From positions 186,001-250,000 of the forward strand of contig NZ_FNQJ01000002.1 in assembly GCF_900107605.1 (NCBI RefSeq): a stretch of DNA of 64,000 bases, read 5' to 3'. Under the pieces are notes generated by a model that ran no database searches, was not told the origin of the DNA, and saw nothing but the letters and a program-made list of their open reading frames with translations. The position numbers and the translations under genes are program-made. Below, piece by piece: positions 33,461-43,800 of this stretch; positions within the stretch are counted from its first letter, which is position 1, and each line of letters begins with the position of its first letter. This DNA is from Acidovorax soli. GTDB lineage: Bacteria > Pseudomonadota > Gammaproteobacteria > Burkholderiales > Burkholderiaceae_C.

Positions 33461-34198
33461 TCAAGCCTGGCGCAGGCGGTCCACGGTGTCGTGCAGGTGC
33501 TGCGTCCACTCGCGCCGGTCCCGGCCGCCGGCCTGCTCGGGCACGCCGTAGTGCACCACCGCCTCGATCGCGGGCGCACGCAGGGTGCGCCAGATGGAAC
33601 CCACCAGGGTTTCATCGCCGATGTAGCTGGGCGCGAAACTGGTCGCACCCCGCACCTTGTCGACAAAGCGCAGGCCCACCGGCTGCACGAAGGCGTTGGC
33701 CGTCACCGCCGCCTGCAGCAGATTGGCATGGAACGGCAGCATGGCCCGCCCGTCGCCCGTGGTGCCTTCCGGAAACACCGCCAGCACCTCCCCGCGCCCC
33801 AGCGCCTCGTGCATGGAGCGCACCATGCGCAGCGCATCGCGGCGCGAGTTGCGTTCGATGTACAGGGTGCCCGCGGCGGTGGCCAGCGTGCCGACCAGCG
33901 GCCAGGCCTGCACATCCGATTTGGAGACAAAACGGCAATGCCGCGCCGCGTGCATGACCGGGATGTCGAGCCATGAGAGGTGATTGGCCACCAGCATCAC
34001 CGGCCCGCCCACGGGCGGTGTGCCCAGAATGCGCAGCGACACGCCCGCACGGGCCAGCAACTGCATGGACCAGGCCTGCACCCGGGCATGCTGCTGGTCG
34101 GGCGACAGCGCCGGAAAGCGCACCGCCACGATCACCAGGCCCTTGAGAATGTGGCCCAGCACACGCAGCAGGCGCCAGCAGGCGCGCAGATCCCTCAT
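33461..34198 (-). CDS. plsC: 1-acyl-sn-glycerol-3-phosphate acyltransferase (PlsC family)
   Basis: A 245-residue membrane-bound acyltransferase. The catalytic HX4D is NHLSWLD (H73, D78) and the phosphate-binding FPEGT is at 142-146; between them is GTLYIERNSRRD. An N-terminal hydrophobic segment (LKGLVIVAVRFPAL) is visible. PlsC acylates lysophosphatidic acid to phosphatidic acid; lysophospholipid or ornithine-lipid acyltransferase (OlsA) are alternatives. It starts 6 bp after the pyrX stop on the same strand, so it is likely transcribed with the pyrimidine cluster. Confidence 0.9.
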   Translation of the reverse strand: MRDLRACWRLLRVLGHILKGLVIVAVRFPALSPDQQHARVQAWSMQLLARAGVSLRILGTPPVGGPVMLVANHLSWLDIPVMHAARHCRFVSKSDVQAWPLVGTLATAAGTLYIERNSRRDALRMVRSMHEALGRGEVLAVFPEGTTGDGRAMLPFHANLLQAAVTANAFVQPVGLRFVDKVRGATSFAPSYIGDETLVGSIWRTLRAPAIEAVVHYGVPEQAGGRDRREWTQHLHDTVDRLRQA

Positions 34199-34204
34199 GT
34201 CACC

Positions 34205-35500
34205 TCAGCTCCGTTCAAATGCGACTTGCCCGCCCACCAGCGTGGCGCGCACCTGGCCCGGCAGCTCGTAGCCGGAGAACGGCGTGTGCTTGCCCTGGCT
34301 GCGCAGCGCGTCGTCCTGCACCGTCCACGCGGCCTGGGGATCGAAGATGCACAGGTCACCCACGCCACCTTCGACGATCTGGCCCACGCTGGCCTGCAAG
34401 GTGCCTAAAGCGCTGCCCAGCACCCGCGCCGGCTCGGAGGTGACCGTGGCCAGGGCGCGCACGAACGGCACGCCGCTGTCCTGCGACCACTTGAGCGCCA
34501 GCGAGAGCAGCAGCTCCAGTCCAGTGGCGCCGGGCTCCGCCTCGGCAAACGGCAGGGTCTTGGCGTCTTCATCGACGGGCGTGTGGTCGGACACCAGCGC
34601 ATCGATGGTGCCGTCGGCCAGCGCCGCGTTGAGCGCATCGCGGTCGCGCTGCTGGCGCAGCGGAGGCGACAGGCGGGCGCGGCTGTCGAAGAAGCCGATG
34701 TCCACATCCGTGAGGTGCAGCGAGTTGATGCTCACATCGGCCGTGACCTTGAGGCCCTCGGCCTTGGCGCGGCGCAGCAGTTCCACGCCGGCGGCGCTGC
34801 TGATGCGGCACAGGTGCACGCGGGCGCCGGTGGTCTTGAGCAGCTCGAAGATGGTGTGCAGCGCAATGGTCTCGGCCGCCACGGGCACACCCGACAGGCC
34901 CAGGCGCGTGGCCAGTGGGCCGCTGGCGGCCACGCCCTTGCCCAGGTGCATCTCTTGCGGGCGCAGCCACACGGTGTAGCCAAAGGTGGCGGCGTATTGC
35001 AGCGCGCGCTGCAGCACCTGCGTGCTGGCCAGCGGCACCTCGGCCTGGCCAAAGCCCACGCAGCCCGATTCGGTGAGCTCGGCCATCTCGGTCAGCACCT
35101 CGCCCGCCAGGCCGCGCGTGAGCGCGCCCAGCGGGAACAGGCGCGACTGGTGCAGCTTCTCGGCGCGGAACTTGAGCATTTCCACCAGGCCGGGCTCGTC
35201 GAGCACGGGGTCGGTGTCGGGCGGGCAGACCAGGCTGGTCACGCCACCGGCCACGGCCGCCGCCATTTCGGATTCGAGCATGCCTTCGTGCTCGTGGCCG
35301 GGCTCGCGCAGGCGCGCGGCCAAGTCCACCAGGCCGGGCAAGACGATGCAGCCTGCGGCATGGATGGTGCGGTTGGGCGCAAAGTCGGGTGGCACGCGGT
35401 TCACCCCGACGATGCGGCCCGCTGCCAGCGCGATGTCGCAGGTCTGGTCGAAGCCCGAGGCGGGGTCGATCACCCGGCCGTTCTGGATCAGGATTTTCAT
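34205..35500 (-). CDS. pyrX: dihydroorotase-like PyrX (non-catalytic partner of aspartate transcarbamoylase)
   Basis: A 431-residue protein of the dihydroorotase/amidohydrolase fold. The metal-binding motif DxHxHxREPG reads DLAARLREPG (59-68): both histidines are replaced, by A61 and R63. The region that normally supplies the carboxylated lysine also lacks a clear candidate, and the DHAPH-type motif is SDHTPVDED. Such inactive homologues (PyrC' of Pseudomonas) are structural subunits of the dodecameric aspartate transcarbamoylase with PyrB. Its place directly after pyrB supports this. A separate active dihydroorotase should exist elsewhere in the genome. Often annotated simply as dihydroorotase. 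Confidence 0.9.
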   Translation of the reverse strand: MKILIQNGRVIDPASGFDQTCDIALAAGRIVGVNRVPPDFAPNRTIHAAGCIVLPGLVDLAARLREPGHEHEGMLESEMAAAVAGGVTSLVCPPDTDPVLDEPGLVEMLKFRAEKLHQSRLFPLGALTRGLAGEVLTEMAELTESGCVGFGQAEVPLASTQVLQRALQYAATFGYTVWLRPQEMHLGKGVAASGPLATRLGLSGVPVAAETIALHTIFELLKTTGARVHLCRISSAAGVELLRRAKAEGLKVTADVSINSLHLTDVDIGFFDSRARLSPPLRQQRDRDALNAALADGTIDALVSDHTPVDEDAKTLPFAEAEPGATGLELLLSLALKWSQDSGVPFVRALATVTSEPARVLGSALGTLQASVGQIVEGGVGDLCIFDPQAAWTVQDDALRSQGKHTPFSGYELPGQVRATLVGGQVAFERS

Positions 35501-35536
35501 GATTTCAAGCCAAATTGGCTGCTAGTTCTTAGAGGG

Positions 35537-35564
35537 TAAGCGCTAGCAGCTATGAAAACAGGAG
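35537..35564 (+). repeat. AAGCGC/AGCTAT intergenic repeat, copy g
   Basis: TAAGCGCTAGCAGCTATGA followed by AAACAGGAG in the 79-bp pyrB-pyrX gap. GCTGCTAG (35518-35525) is complementary to CTAGCAGC (35543-35550), giving an 8-bp stem. Because both flanking genes lie on the minus strand, the repeat should be transcribed inside the pyr messenger. Confidence 0.65.
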
Positions 35565-35579
35565 TATTCATTCCACGCG

Positions 35580-36542
35580 TCACGCTTCGTTCCCCGCGAC
35601 GATGGACATGACCGCCATGCGCACCGCAATGCCGAAGGTGACCTGCGGCAGGATCACGCTCTGCTTGCCATCGACCACGGCGGAGTCGATCTCGACGCCC
35701 CGGTTGATGGGGCCGGGGTGCATCACGATGGCATCGGGCTTGGCCAGTTGCAGCTTTTCGGGCGTGAGGCCGAAGCTCTTGAAATACTCCTGGCTGGAGG
35801 GCAGCATCGCGCCGCTCATGCGCTCGTTCTGCAGGCGCAGCATGATGACCACGTCGGCGTCCTTGATGCCTTCTTCGAGCGTGTGGCATACGCGCACGCC
35901 CATCTGCGCCATGTCGGACGGCACCAGCGTGCGCGGGCCCACCACGCGCACCTCGGGGCAGCCCAGCGTGGTCAGGCCATGGATGTCCGAGCGCGCCACG
36001 CGCGAGTGCAGCACATCGCCAACAATGGCCACGGTGAGGTTGCTGAAATCCTTTTTGTAGTGGCGGATGGTGTACATGTCCAGCAGCCCCTGCGTGGGGT
36101 GGGCATGCCGGCCATCGCCCGCATTGATCACATGCACATGGGGCGCCACATGCTGGGCAATGAGGTAGGGCGCGCCCGATTCGCTGTGCCGCACCACAAA
36201 CAGGTCGGCCGCCATGGCCGAGAGGTTGGCGATGGTGTCGAGCAGCGACTCGCCCTTGGCTGCCGAGCTGCGCGCGATGTCGAGGTTGAGCACGTCGGCC
36301 GACAGGCGCTTGGCCGCGATCTCGAAGGTGGTGCGCGTGCGCGTGCTGTTCTCGAAGAACAGGTTGAACACGCTCTTGCCGCGCAATAGCGGCACCTTCT
36401 TGACCTCGCGGTCGTTCACGCTGACGAAGTTGGCGGCCGTATCGAGGATGTGCGTGACGATGTCGCGCGGCAGGCCTTCGATGGACAGCAGGTGGATGAG
36501 TTCGCCGTTGTCGTTGAGTTGGGGGTTGCGCTTGTGCAGCAC
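35580..36542 (-). CDS. pyrB: aspartate carbamoyltransferase catalytic subunit
   Basis: A 320-residue transcarbamoylase. The carbamoyl-phosphate loop is [13 protein letters not shown] with STRTR at 66-70, and [23 protein letters not shown] and [13 protein letters not shown] are the other active-site segments. It makes carbamoyl-aspartate in the second step of pyrimidine synthesis. The start lies 2 bp after the pyrR stop codon region, so the two are coupled. With the non-catalytic PyrX downstream this is a class A (PyrB-PyrC') enzyme rather than the PyrBI type. Confidence 0.95.
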   Translation of the reverse strand: MLHKRNPQLNDNGELIHLLSIEGLPRDIVTHILDTAANFVSVNDREVKKVPLLRGKSVFNLFFENSTRTRTTFEIAAKRLSADVLNLDIARSSAAKGESLLDTIANLSAMAADLFVVRHSESGAPYLIAQHVAPHVHVINAGDGRHAHPTQGLLDMYTIRHYKKDFSNLTVAIVGDVLHSRVARSDIHGLTTLGCPEVRVVGPRTLVPSDMAQMGVRVCHTLEEGIKDADVVIMLRLQNERMSGAMLPSSQEYFKSFGLTPEKLQLAKPDAIVMHPGPINRGVEIDSAVVDGKQSVILPQVTFGIAVRMAVMSIVAGNEA

Positions 36543-36544
36543 GG

Positions 36545-37066
36545 TCAGGCCTCTTTGACTTGGAATTGGAAGGTGCCGCTGTCGTCGCGCGCCAGGGCCA
36601 GCGACTGGGCTGCGGGCAGGGCCACGCGCGCGGCAGCAAAGTCGGCCTGCACGGGCAGCTCGCGTCCGCCCCGGTCCACCAGCACGGCCAGGCGCACGCT
36701 GGCAGGGCGGCCGTAGTCGAACAGCTCGTTGAGGACAGCGCGGATGGTGCGGCCGGTGTAGAGCACGTCGTCGAGCACCAGCACATCAGAGCCGTTCACG
36801 TCGAAGGGCAGCGCGGTCTGCGCACTGGCCGACAGGCCGCGCTGGGCAAAGTCGTCGCGGTGCATGACCGAGGACAGCACGCCGTGCGGGCCTTCCAGGC
36901 CCAGGTCTTTCTGCAGACGCTCGGCCAGCCAGGCACCGCCCGATGCGATGCCTGCCAGGCGCGTGGTGGGAGTGAGCATGCTGCGCACGCCGCGCAGCAG
37001 CTCGCGGTACAGCGCCTCGGCGTCGAGCACGAGGCTGCCCCCGCTGGCTTGGGAGGGAGTGGTCAT
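36545..37066 (-). CDS. pyrR: bifunctional pyrimidine regulator PyrR / uracil phosphoribosyltransferase
   Basis: A 173-residue type I phosphoribosyltransferase. The PRPP loop [16 protein letters not shown] lies near 95-110 and the conserved [12 protein letters not shown] and [11 protein letters not shown] precede it. PyrR homologues bind pyr leader RNA in Gram-positives; in proteobacteria the role is less clear and may be mainly enzymatic. Its start overlaps the ruvX stop by 4 bp and it is tightly followed by pyrB. Confidence 0.92.
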   Translation of the reverse strand: MTTPSQASGGSLVLDAEALYRELLRGVRSMLTPTTRLAGIASGGAWLAERLQKDLGLEGPHGVLSSVMHRDDFAQRGLSASAQTALPFDVNGSDVLVLDDVLYTGRTIRAVLNELFDYGRPASVRLAVLVDRGGRELPVQADFAAARVALPAAQSLALARDDSGTFQFQVKEA

Positions 37067-37482
37067 GGAAGATTCCTCAAAAACTGTTCCAGGATGATGC
37101 AGGCCGAAGCAGCGTCGGCGTCCTTGGCACCGCCCGCGATGGCCTCGGTGGTGCTGTAGCGCTCGTCCACCTCGAACACCTGCAAACCGAATCGCCCGCG
37201 CAGCTGGCGGCCGAACTTGAGCGCGCGCTCGGTGTTTTCGTGGCTCGCGCCATCAGGGTGGTACGGCACGCCGATCACCAGGGCGTCGGGTTGCCATTCC
37301 TTGATGCGCTGCGCCACCTGCACAAAGCGGGCATCGCCCTCGGCCTTGATGGTGGCCTGCGGCGTGGCGCTCTTGAGCATCCGGTTGCCCGTGGCCACGC
37401 CCGTGCGCTTGAGGCCGAAATCGAAAGCAAGAAAGGTCTGAAAATGCGCAGGAACAGCGGGCTGAACGGGCAAGCCGGTCAT
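37063..37482 (-). CDS. ruvX: RuvX/YqgF Holliday-junction-resolvase-like RNase
   Basis: A 139-residue RNase H-fold protein. The first catalytic aspartate is D21 in FLAFDFGLKRTGVATG; VIGVPYHPDGASHE and VFEVDERYSTTEA supply further acidic residues, and the final KDADAASACIILEQFL holds the last aspartate. YqgF acts in 16S rRNA 5'-end maturation and possibly recombination. It overlaps yqgE upstream and pyrR downstream by 4 bp each, a tightly coupled yqgE-ruvX-pyrR order common in beta- and gammaproteobacteria. Confidence 0.94.
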   Translation of the reverse strand: MTGLPVQPAVPAHFQTFLAFDFGLKRTGVATGNRMLKSATPQATIKAEGDARFVQVAQRIKEWQPDALVIGVPYHPDGASHENTERALKFGRQLRGRFGLQVFEVDERYSTTEAIAGGAKDADAASACIILEQFLRNLP

Positions 37483-38078
37483 GCGTGCCCCGCCTCGGGC
37501 GACAGCATCCAGGCCTGCAGGCCCAGCAGCGACAGGGCCCGGTCGTAGCGCTCGGGCACGGGGGTGTCGAAGATCACCGACAGATCGGCCGCCACGGTGA
37601 GCCAGGCGTTTTCGGCCAACTCCGACTCGAGCTGGCCCTCACCCCACGACGAATAGCCGAGCGTGATGAGCACGCGGCGGGGGCCTGCGCCGGTGGACAA
37701 GGCTTCTAGCACATCCTTGGAAGTGGTCATCTCCAGGCCGCCAGGAATGGTCATGGTGGAGGCATAGGCCGACTCGTCGGTTTCGGCCTTGTCCATGAGC
37801 ATGGGCTCATGCAGCACAAAGCCGCGCTCGGTCTGCACCGGCCCGCCCTGGAACACCGGTTCCCGGGTGAGATCTTCGCGCCGCAGCGACAGATCCACCT
37901 TGTCAAAAAGGCTCTTGAGCGTGATGTCCGAGGGCTTGTTGATGATGAGGCCCAGCGCACCGCGTGCGCTGTGCTCGCACAGGTAAATGACGCTGCGCGA
38001 GAAAGACTCATCCTCCAGACCGGGCATCGCGATCAGGAAGTGATGCGTCAGGTTGATGGGCGCAGAATCGAAAGACAT
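37479..38078 (-). CDS. YqgE/AlgH family protein
   Basis: A 199-residue member of the YqgE/AlgH family: LTHHFLIAMPGLEDESFSRSVIYLCEHSARGALGLIINKP at the N-terminus and VLITLGYSSWGEGQLESELAENAWL near the end are diagnostic. Function is poorly defined; AlgH was linked to alginate regulation in Pseudomonas and the fold suggests nucleotide or RNA contact. First gene of the yqgE-ruvX-pyrR-pyrB-pyrX-plsC run. Divergent from the photolyase gene, with only 21 bp between starts, so promoters must overlap the coding starts. Confidence 0.94.
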   Translation of the reverse strand: MSFDSAPINLTHHFLIAMPGLEDESFSRSVIYLCEHSARGALGLIINKPSDITLKSLFDKVDLSLRREDLTREPVFQGGPVQTERGFVLHEPMLMDKAETDESAYASTMTIPGGLEMTTSKDVLEALSTGAGPRRVLITLGYSSWGEGQLESELAENAWLTVAADLSVIFDTPVPERYDRALSLLGLQAWMLSPEAGHA

Positions 38079-38099
38079 ATTCCAATTTTAACGGCGAAC

Positions 38100-39578
38100 A
38101 TGGCGCCCTCCTCCGAGCCTTCTTACCCCAGCGGTCTTGTCTGGTTCCGGCGCGACCTGCGCGCGCACGACCAGGCGGCACTGTACCGCGCTCTCACGCA
38201 GTGCCAGCAGGTGTATTGCACCTTTGTTTTTGACCGCGAGATCCTGGATACCCTCCCGCGGGCGGACCGGCGGGTCGAGTTCATCCGCGCGTCACTGGTC
38301 GAACTCGATGCATCACTGCGCGCGCTCTCTGGCCACACGCAGGGGGGCCTGATCGTGCTGCACGCAGTGGCCAGTGACGCCATTCCGGCCTTGGCCGAAA
38401 GCCTGGGCGTGCAGGCCGTGTTTGCGAACCACGATGACGAGCCCCAGGCCCTGGAACGCGACAGCCTCGTACGCACGCGGCTGGCCGCTGCCGGACGGGC
38501 TTTCCACACCTTCAAGGACCACACCCTGCTGGAGCGCAGCGAGGTGCTGACACAGACCGGCAAGCCGTACAGCGTGTTCACGCCCTACAAAAATGCCTGG
38601 CTCAAGAAAATCGACGCTTTCCAGCTGAAAAGCTACCCTGTGGAGCGCCATGCGCACCGCCTGGCAGCTCGCCCGCTGGAACACGGCCAACCTGTCCCCA
38701 CGCTGGCGTCACTGGGGTTCGAGACCACCGCCTTGTCACAGCGCCAACTGCCCCCGGGTGCCAGCGGCGCGCAGCAGTTGTTCGACGACTTTCTGGAGCG
38801 CATGGAGCGGTACGACGACACGCGCAACTTCCCGGCCATCAAGGGCCCCAGCTATCTCAGCGTGCACCTGCGTTTTGGAACCATCTCGCCCCGGCTGCTG
38901 GCGCGCACCGCGCACCGCTTGATGCAGGAAGGCAACCCGGGCGCCACCACCTGGCTGAGTGAGCTGATCTGGCGCGACTTCTACTTTCAGATCCTGCACC
39001 ACCATCCCCATGTGGCGGGCCACAGCTTCAAGCCGGCCTACGACGCCATCCAGTGGGAATCAGGCCCCGAGGCAGACACCCTGTTTGCCGCCTGGTGCGA
39101 GGGCCGCACCGGCTACCCGCTGGTGGATGCGGCCATGGCCCAGCTCAACCAGACGGGCTACATGCACAACCGACTGCGCATGGTGGTGGCGAGTTTTCTG
39201 GTCAAGGACTTGGGGCTGGACTGGCGCCGGGGTGAGGCCTACTTTGCCGCGCGACTCAATGACTTTGACCTGGCCGCCAACAACGGTGGCTGGCAATGGG
39301 CCAGTTCCAGCGGCTGCGATGCGCAGCCCTACTTTCGCATCTTCAACCCGGTCAGCCAGAGCGAGAAGTTCGACCCGGAGGGCAAGTTCATCCGCCGCTA
39401 CCTGCCGCAGCTGGCACGGCTGCCGAACGCGGCCTTGCATGCCCCCTGGCTGGCCCGCCCGCTGGAACTGGCGGAGGCCGGCGTGGTGCTGGGCCAGACC
39501 TACCCGCAACCGGTGATCGACCATGACACGGCCAGACTGCGCACGCTGCAGCGCTATGCAGTCGTCAAGACGGGATGA
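38100..39578 (+). CDS. phrB: deoxyribodipyrimidine photolyase / cryptochrome family
   Basis: A 492-residue class I photolyase. The N-terminal antenna domain starts LVWFRRDLRAHDQAALYRAL and the FAD domain covers the C-terminal 280 residues (TWLSELIWRDFYFQIL; GYPLVDAAMAQLNQTGYMHNRLRMV; DFDLAANNGGWQWASSSGCDAQPYFRIFNP). The tryptophans of the electron-transfer chain lie within WRDF and GWQWASS. It repairs UV-made cyclobutane pyrimidine dimers with light energy. Divergent from yqgE; upstream in-frame sequence overlaps yqgE and is not part of the gene. Confidence 0.95.
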   Translation: MAPSSEPSYPSGLVWFRRDLRAHDQAALYRALTQCQQVYCTFVFDREILDTLPRADRRVEFIRASLVELDASLRALSGHTQGGLIVLHAVASDAIPALAESLGVQAVFANHDDEPQALERDSLVRTRLAAAGRAFHTFKDHTLLERSEVLTQTGKPYSVFTPYKNAWLKKIDAFQLKSYPVERHAHRLAARPLEHGQPVPTLASLGFETTALSQRQLPPGASGAQQLFDDFLERMERYDDTRNFPAIKGPSYLSVHLRFGTISPRLLARTAHRLMQEGNPGATTWLSELIWRDFYFQILHHHPHVAGHSFKPAYDAIQWESGPEADTLFAAWCEGRTGYPLVDAAMAQLNQTGYMHNRLRMVVASFLVKDLGLDWRRGEAYFAARLNDFDLAANNGGWQWASSSGCDAQPYFRIFNPVSQSEKFDPEGKFIRRYLPQLARLPNAALHAPWLARPLELAEAGVVLGQTYPQPVIDHDTARLRTLQRYAVVKTG

Positions 39579-39611
39579 TTGCCCATCGTGGGCCCACCGT
39601 GGCCGGGGCCA

Positions 39612-40778
39612 TCACAATGGGCCTCGGGTGCGTTGGGGCGCATCCTCGATCTTCTGCTCGCTCATGCGCATCCCGTCCATCTCCAGGGGCGTGCCCGAGG
39701 CCAGGCGCAGGCGCAGCGTGACATCGGTACGGTTGTCGGCATGGGCCACGGCTTCGTCCGGCGAAATGATGCCGCGTTCATACAGCTCGAACAGCGACTG
39801 GTCAAAGGTGCACATGCCCTGCTCACCACTGCGCACAATGGCAGTTTTGAGCTCGTCCACCTGGCCTTTCTGGATCAGCTCCGACACATAGGGGGTGAGC
39901 AGCATCACCTCCATGGCAGGCACCACCGAGCCCTGCACGCTCTTGACCAGCCGCTGTGCCGCCACCGCCTGCAGGTTCAAGGACAAATCCATCAGCAATT
40001 GGCGGTGGGCTGGCTCGGGAAAGAAATTGAGGATGCGCTGCACCGCCTGGTTGGCGTTGCTGGCATGCAGGGTGGACACGCACAGATGCCCCGACTCGGC
40101 GTAGTGCAGGGCATGCTGCATGGTGGCCCGGTCGCGGATCTCGCCGATCATGATCACGTTCGGCGCCTCCCGCATGGCGCGCCGCAAGGCCTCGTCGTAA
40201 GACGCGGTATCCAGCCCCACCTCGCGCTGCGTCACCAGCGATTTCTTGTGCGTGTGCAGGTATTCGATGGGGTCTTCCACCGTGAGGATATGGCCCGCAG
40301 TGTGCTCATTGCGGTAGTCGAGCATGGCGGCCAGCGTGGTGGTCTTGCCCGAGCCTGCCGCCCCCACGGCAAGCACCAGCCCGCTTTTCAGAAACGCCAG
40401 CTGTTTGAGCACGGGGGGCAGCCCCAACTCGTCAAGGCTGGGAATCCTGGCCGTGACATGGCGCACGACCACGCCCACATTGCCGCGCTGTAGATGCACA
40501 TTCACCCGAAAGCGGGCCTGGTCCTGCGTCTGGAACGAGAAATCACACTCCTTCGACGCTTCAAATTCTTCGATCTGCGCCTTGCCCATGATCGAATAGA
40601 CCATCGCCCGGACATCCTCTGCCGTCACCGAACCCTTGGTGATGGGCAGGAATGTCCCCTGCCGCTTGAGTGTGGGCGGCGCACCTGCCAGGAGAAACAG
40701 GTCCGAAGCGCTTTCGCGCACCATCAGTGCAAGGCAGGACAACAGACGGCTGTCCGCCTCAGGTGTTACCGAATCCAT
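39612..40778 (-). CDS. pilU: type IV pilus retraction ATPase PilU
   Basis: A 388-residue PilT-like secretion ATPase. Walker A is GAAGSGKTT (139-147), the Asp box ILTVEDPIEY, Walker B region NVIMIGEIRD and the His box HLCVSTLHASNANQA. The C-terminal tail and PTLKRQGTFLPIT start are PilU-like rather than PilT-like. PilU supports PilT in pilus retraction and twitching. pilT itself is not adjacent. It lies just downstream of the chemosensory operon that controls pili, on the same strand, separated by 87 bp with a hairpin. Confidence 0.9.
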   Translation of the reverse strand: MDSVTPEADSRLLSCLALMVRESASDLFLLAGAPPTLKRQGTFLPITKGSVTAEDVRAMVYSIMGKAQIEEFEASKECDFSFQTQDQARFRVNVHLQRGNVGVVVRHVTARIPSLDELGLPPVLKQLAFLKSGLVLAVGAAGSGKTTTLAAMLDYRNEHTAGHILTVEDPIEYLHTHKKSLVTQREVGLDTASYDEALRRAMREAPNVIMIGEIRDRATMQHALHYAESGHLCVSTLHASNANQAVQRILNFFPEPAHRQLLMDLSLNLQAVAAQRLVKSVQGSVVPAMEVMLLTPYVSELIQKGQVDELKTAIVRSGEQGMCTFDQSLFELYERGIISPDEAVAHADNRTDVTLRLRLASGTPLEMDGMRMSEQKIEDAPQRTRGPL

Positions 40779-40833
40779 GGGGTCTCCTGATCATGCTGGC
40801 ATCTTATCGGCGCTGCCAGCAAGGCTGCACCGA

Positions 40834-40859
40834 TTGACCGGCCCCTGCGGGCCAGTCAA
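40834..40859 (-). terminator. hairpin between chpA and pilU
   Basis: TTGACCGGCCC (40834-40844) and GGGCCAGTCAA (40849-40859) form an 11-bp stem with one mismatch and a CTGC loop, 7 bp after the chpA stop. There is no T-run, so it may stabilise the 3' end or attenuate rather than terminate fully. Confidence 0.4.
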
Positions 40860-40865
40860 CCCAGA

Positions 40866-43800
40866 TCATGCCTCTGCAGTCGCCTCCAGCCGAGCGTAGT
40901 GCTGGATGAGGCTGAGCAGCTCTTCATCCGAGTACGGCTTGCCCAGATAGTGGTTGACTCCCAGTTCCATCGCATGCTCGCGGTGCTTTTCTGCGATGCG
41001 GGATGTGATCATGATGATCGGCAACCCCTTCAATGCACCGTCTGCCCGGATGTTGCGTGCCAGGTCAAATCCGTCCATGCGCGGCATTTCAATGTCGGAC
41101 AACACCACCGTCGGACGCTCTTCCTGCAAGCGCTCCAGGGCCTGCAGGCCATCGGCAGCGAGCGCCACGCGATAGCCCTCACGTTGCAGCAATCGCTGCG
41201 TGACACGGCGCACGGTGATGGAATCATCCACCACCAGCACCAAAGGCACCTGGGTGGGGCCTGCGAGCATCGAAGCGGGCGGTTTGCCGGCGTCAGGACT
41301 TTCGGCTTCCAGTATGGCGGGCAAGCCGGCACTGGCTGCACGAACCTGGTCGCCATACACCGTGGACAGCGCCACCGGGTTGTAGATCAGCACCACGGCG
41401 CCAGAAACCAGCACCGACATGCCGGCCAGGCCTGGCAGGCGCGACAGTTGGGCGCCCAGGTTCTTCACCACGACTTCCTGGTTGCCCAGCACTTCATCCA
41501 CATGCATGGCGATGCGCTGCGACGCACTGCGGAAAATCACCACAGGCCGCGTCTTGCCGGCGGCTTCACTGCTGCGCGCTGAAGCCTGAAGCAATGCACC
41601 GACCCAGAAAAATGGCAATGGTTCGAAGCCATCGTCAAAGTAACCTGTGCGATACGCTTCCTCAAGATCTGCAGCAGTGGTACGCCGCACGATTTCAACC
41701 ACGTTGGCCGGCACGCCGATGACCAGATCTCCCGCACGCAACATCACCACCTGCGTCACTGCAGTGGTCAAAGGCAGCACCATGCGGAAGGCGGCACCCT
41801 TGCCCGATTCGGTCGAGGTTTCAATCCGGCCACCCAGGGCATTGATTTCCGAACGCACGACGTCCATCCCGATGCCGCGTCCCGCCAGGCCTGTCACCTC
41901 GGATGCCGTGGAAAAGCCTGGCATGAAGATTAGGTTGGCAGCTTCGGTATCACTGATGTCCGCGTCGACCTGCACGAGCCCTTGGGCCATGGCCTTTTCT
42001 CGGATGCGCTGCAGATCCAGACCGGCGCCATCGTCCCGGAATTCAACCGATACGTCATTGCCTTCATGGCGCAAATCCACGGTGATAGTGCCCGATGCGG
42101 GCTTGCCCGCAGCCACACGGACCTCGGATGCTTCAATGCCATGCACCACGCAATTGCGCAGCAAATGCTCGAAGGCGGGCGTCATGCGATCGAGCACGCC
42201 ACGGTCCATTTCGATGGAACCACCCGTGATGTCGAGTTTGATCTGCTTGCCGGTTTCCTTGGATGCCTGGCGCACCACCGCATACAGACGCTCGGCGATG
42301 CCCTCGAACTCCACCATGCGTGTGCGCAAGAGATCGCGTTGCAACTCACGCGCCTGGCGGCCCTGAGCGATCAGGTCGTCCTCGGCGCCTTCCATGGCAC
42401 GCTGCAGGTTGCGTTGCACGGTGGCAACGTCGTTCACCGACTCGGCCATCATGCGCGTGAGTTCCTGTACCCGCGTAAAACGGTCGAACTCCAGCGGGTC
42501 GAATCCGGCGGCGGAATCCTTTGAGAGTGCCAGTCGCGACTGCATCTGCGACTCGGACTGCACCTCGATGTCACGCAGCTGCTGACGCAGGCGGTCCAGG
42601 TTGCCCGAAAGATCCGCCAGTGAACTGCGGAACTGACCCAGACGCGCGTCCAGACGCGAGCGGCTGATCATGACCTCGCCCGCCTGATTCACCAGGCGGT
42701 CCAGCAATTGCGCACGCACACGCACCGACTGGTTGGCCGCCACGCGCACAGGGGCCAGCTGCGAGGGCCCCGGAAGCCTTACCGAGGGCTTTGGAGGCGA
42801 CACAGCTGCCAAGATGGCACCTGAACCATTCGCAGCGGTACCCAGATCGCTCGGAACCGTAGGGGAAGAGCCGTCGGCGCCAGCTGCCCCGTGCGCACCG
42901 ACGGCGCGCAGGAACTCGAGGTTCGCCTGCAATCCATCAAAACTCGCAAGCAACGGTTCAATCTGGTCCGTCGTGACAGACTCCATGTCCAGCTGTTCGA
43001 TGGCCGATTCGAGTCGGTGGGACATCTCTCCCAGGCGCATGGCACCGGCAAGGCGGGAACTGCCCTTGAGGGTGTGCAAGGCCCGCAGTACCTCGTTGCG
43101 CGCACCGAGATTGTCCGGACGGGATGCCCACTGTCGCAATGCGCCACCCAGTTGGGGCAGCAGTTCCGCGGCTTCTTCTTCAAAGATGGGGAACAGATCG
43201 GGATCAATGACGTCAATGGCGTCAATGTCATCATCCACATCCGACCGCTCGGAGACGCCATGGGCCATGGCATCGTCGATGGGCTGGTCATGGTCACTTC
43301 CCACCACGGAGAGCGCCGGGGCCACATACCCAGCAGCGGCCACTTCCGCCGCCTTCGCAATCGGCAGCTCCGGTACAACGAAGTCAGGACCGACGCTGGC
43401 AGCCGGTACGCCATCCTTCGGAAGAGCGATGTCATCGAACTCATCTTCCGGAGGTGGCAGGGTATTGGCCACCTCGGTTTCGAGGATCTGGCGCAGCTGC
43501 TGCAATACTGCTTCGTTCGGCTCTTTGAGGAACCCTGCCGCAAACTGGTGCAGAAGACGGCGAATATCGTCCGCGGCGGCCATGAACGCTTCGGCCTGTT
43601 CGACGGTACCACCAGACTGCAGTTGGACATGCTGCATCGCGTGCTCGACCACCCTGGCCAGGTCGGACAGTGCCGAGAACCCCACGGTCGACGAACTGCC
43701 AGCGAGCGAATGGGCCAGAGCTACTGCCATGTCCGGCAAAGGCTCATGCAACTCGAGCGCCCACTCTTGCATACAGGTAACCAGTCGCCGCGACCACTCG

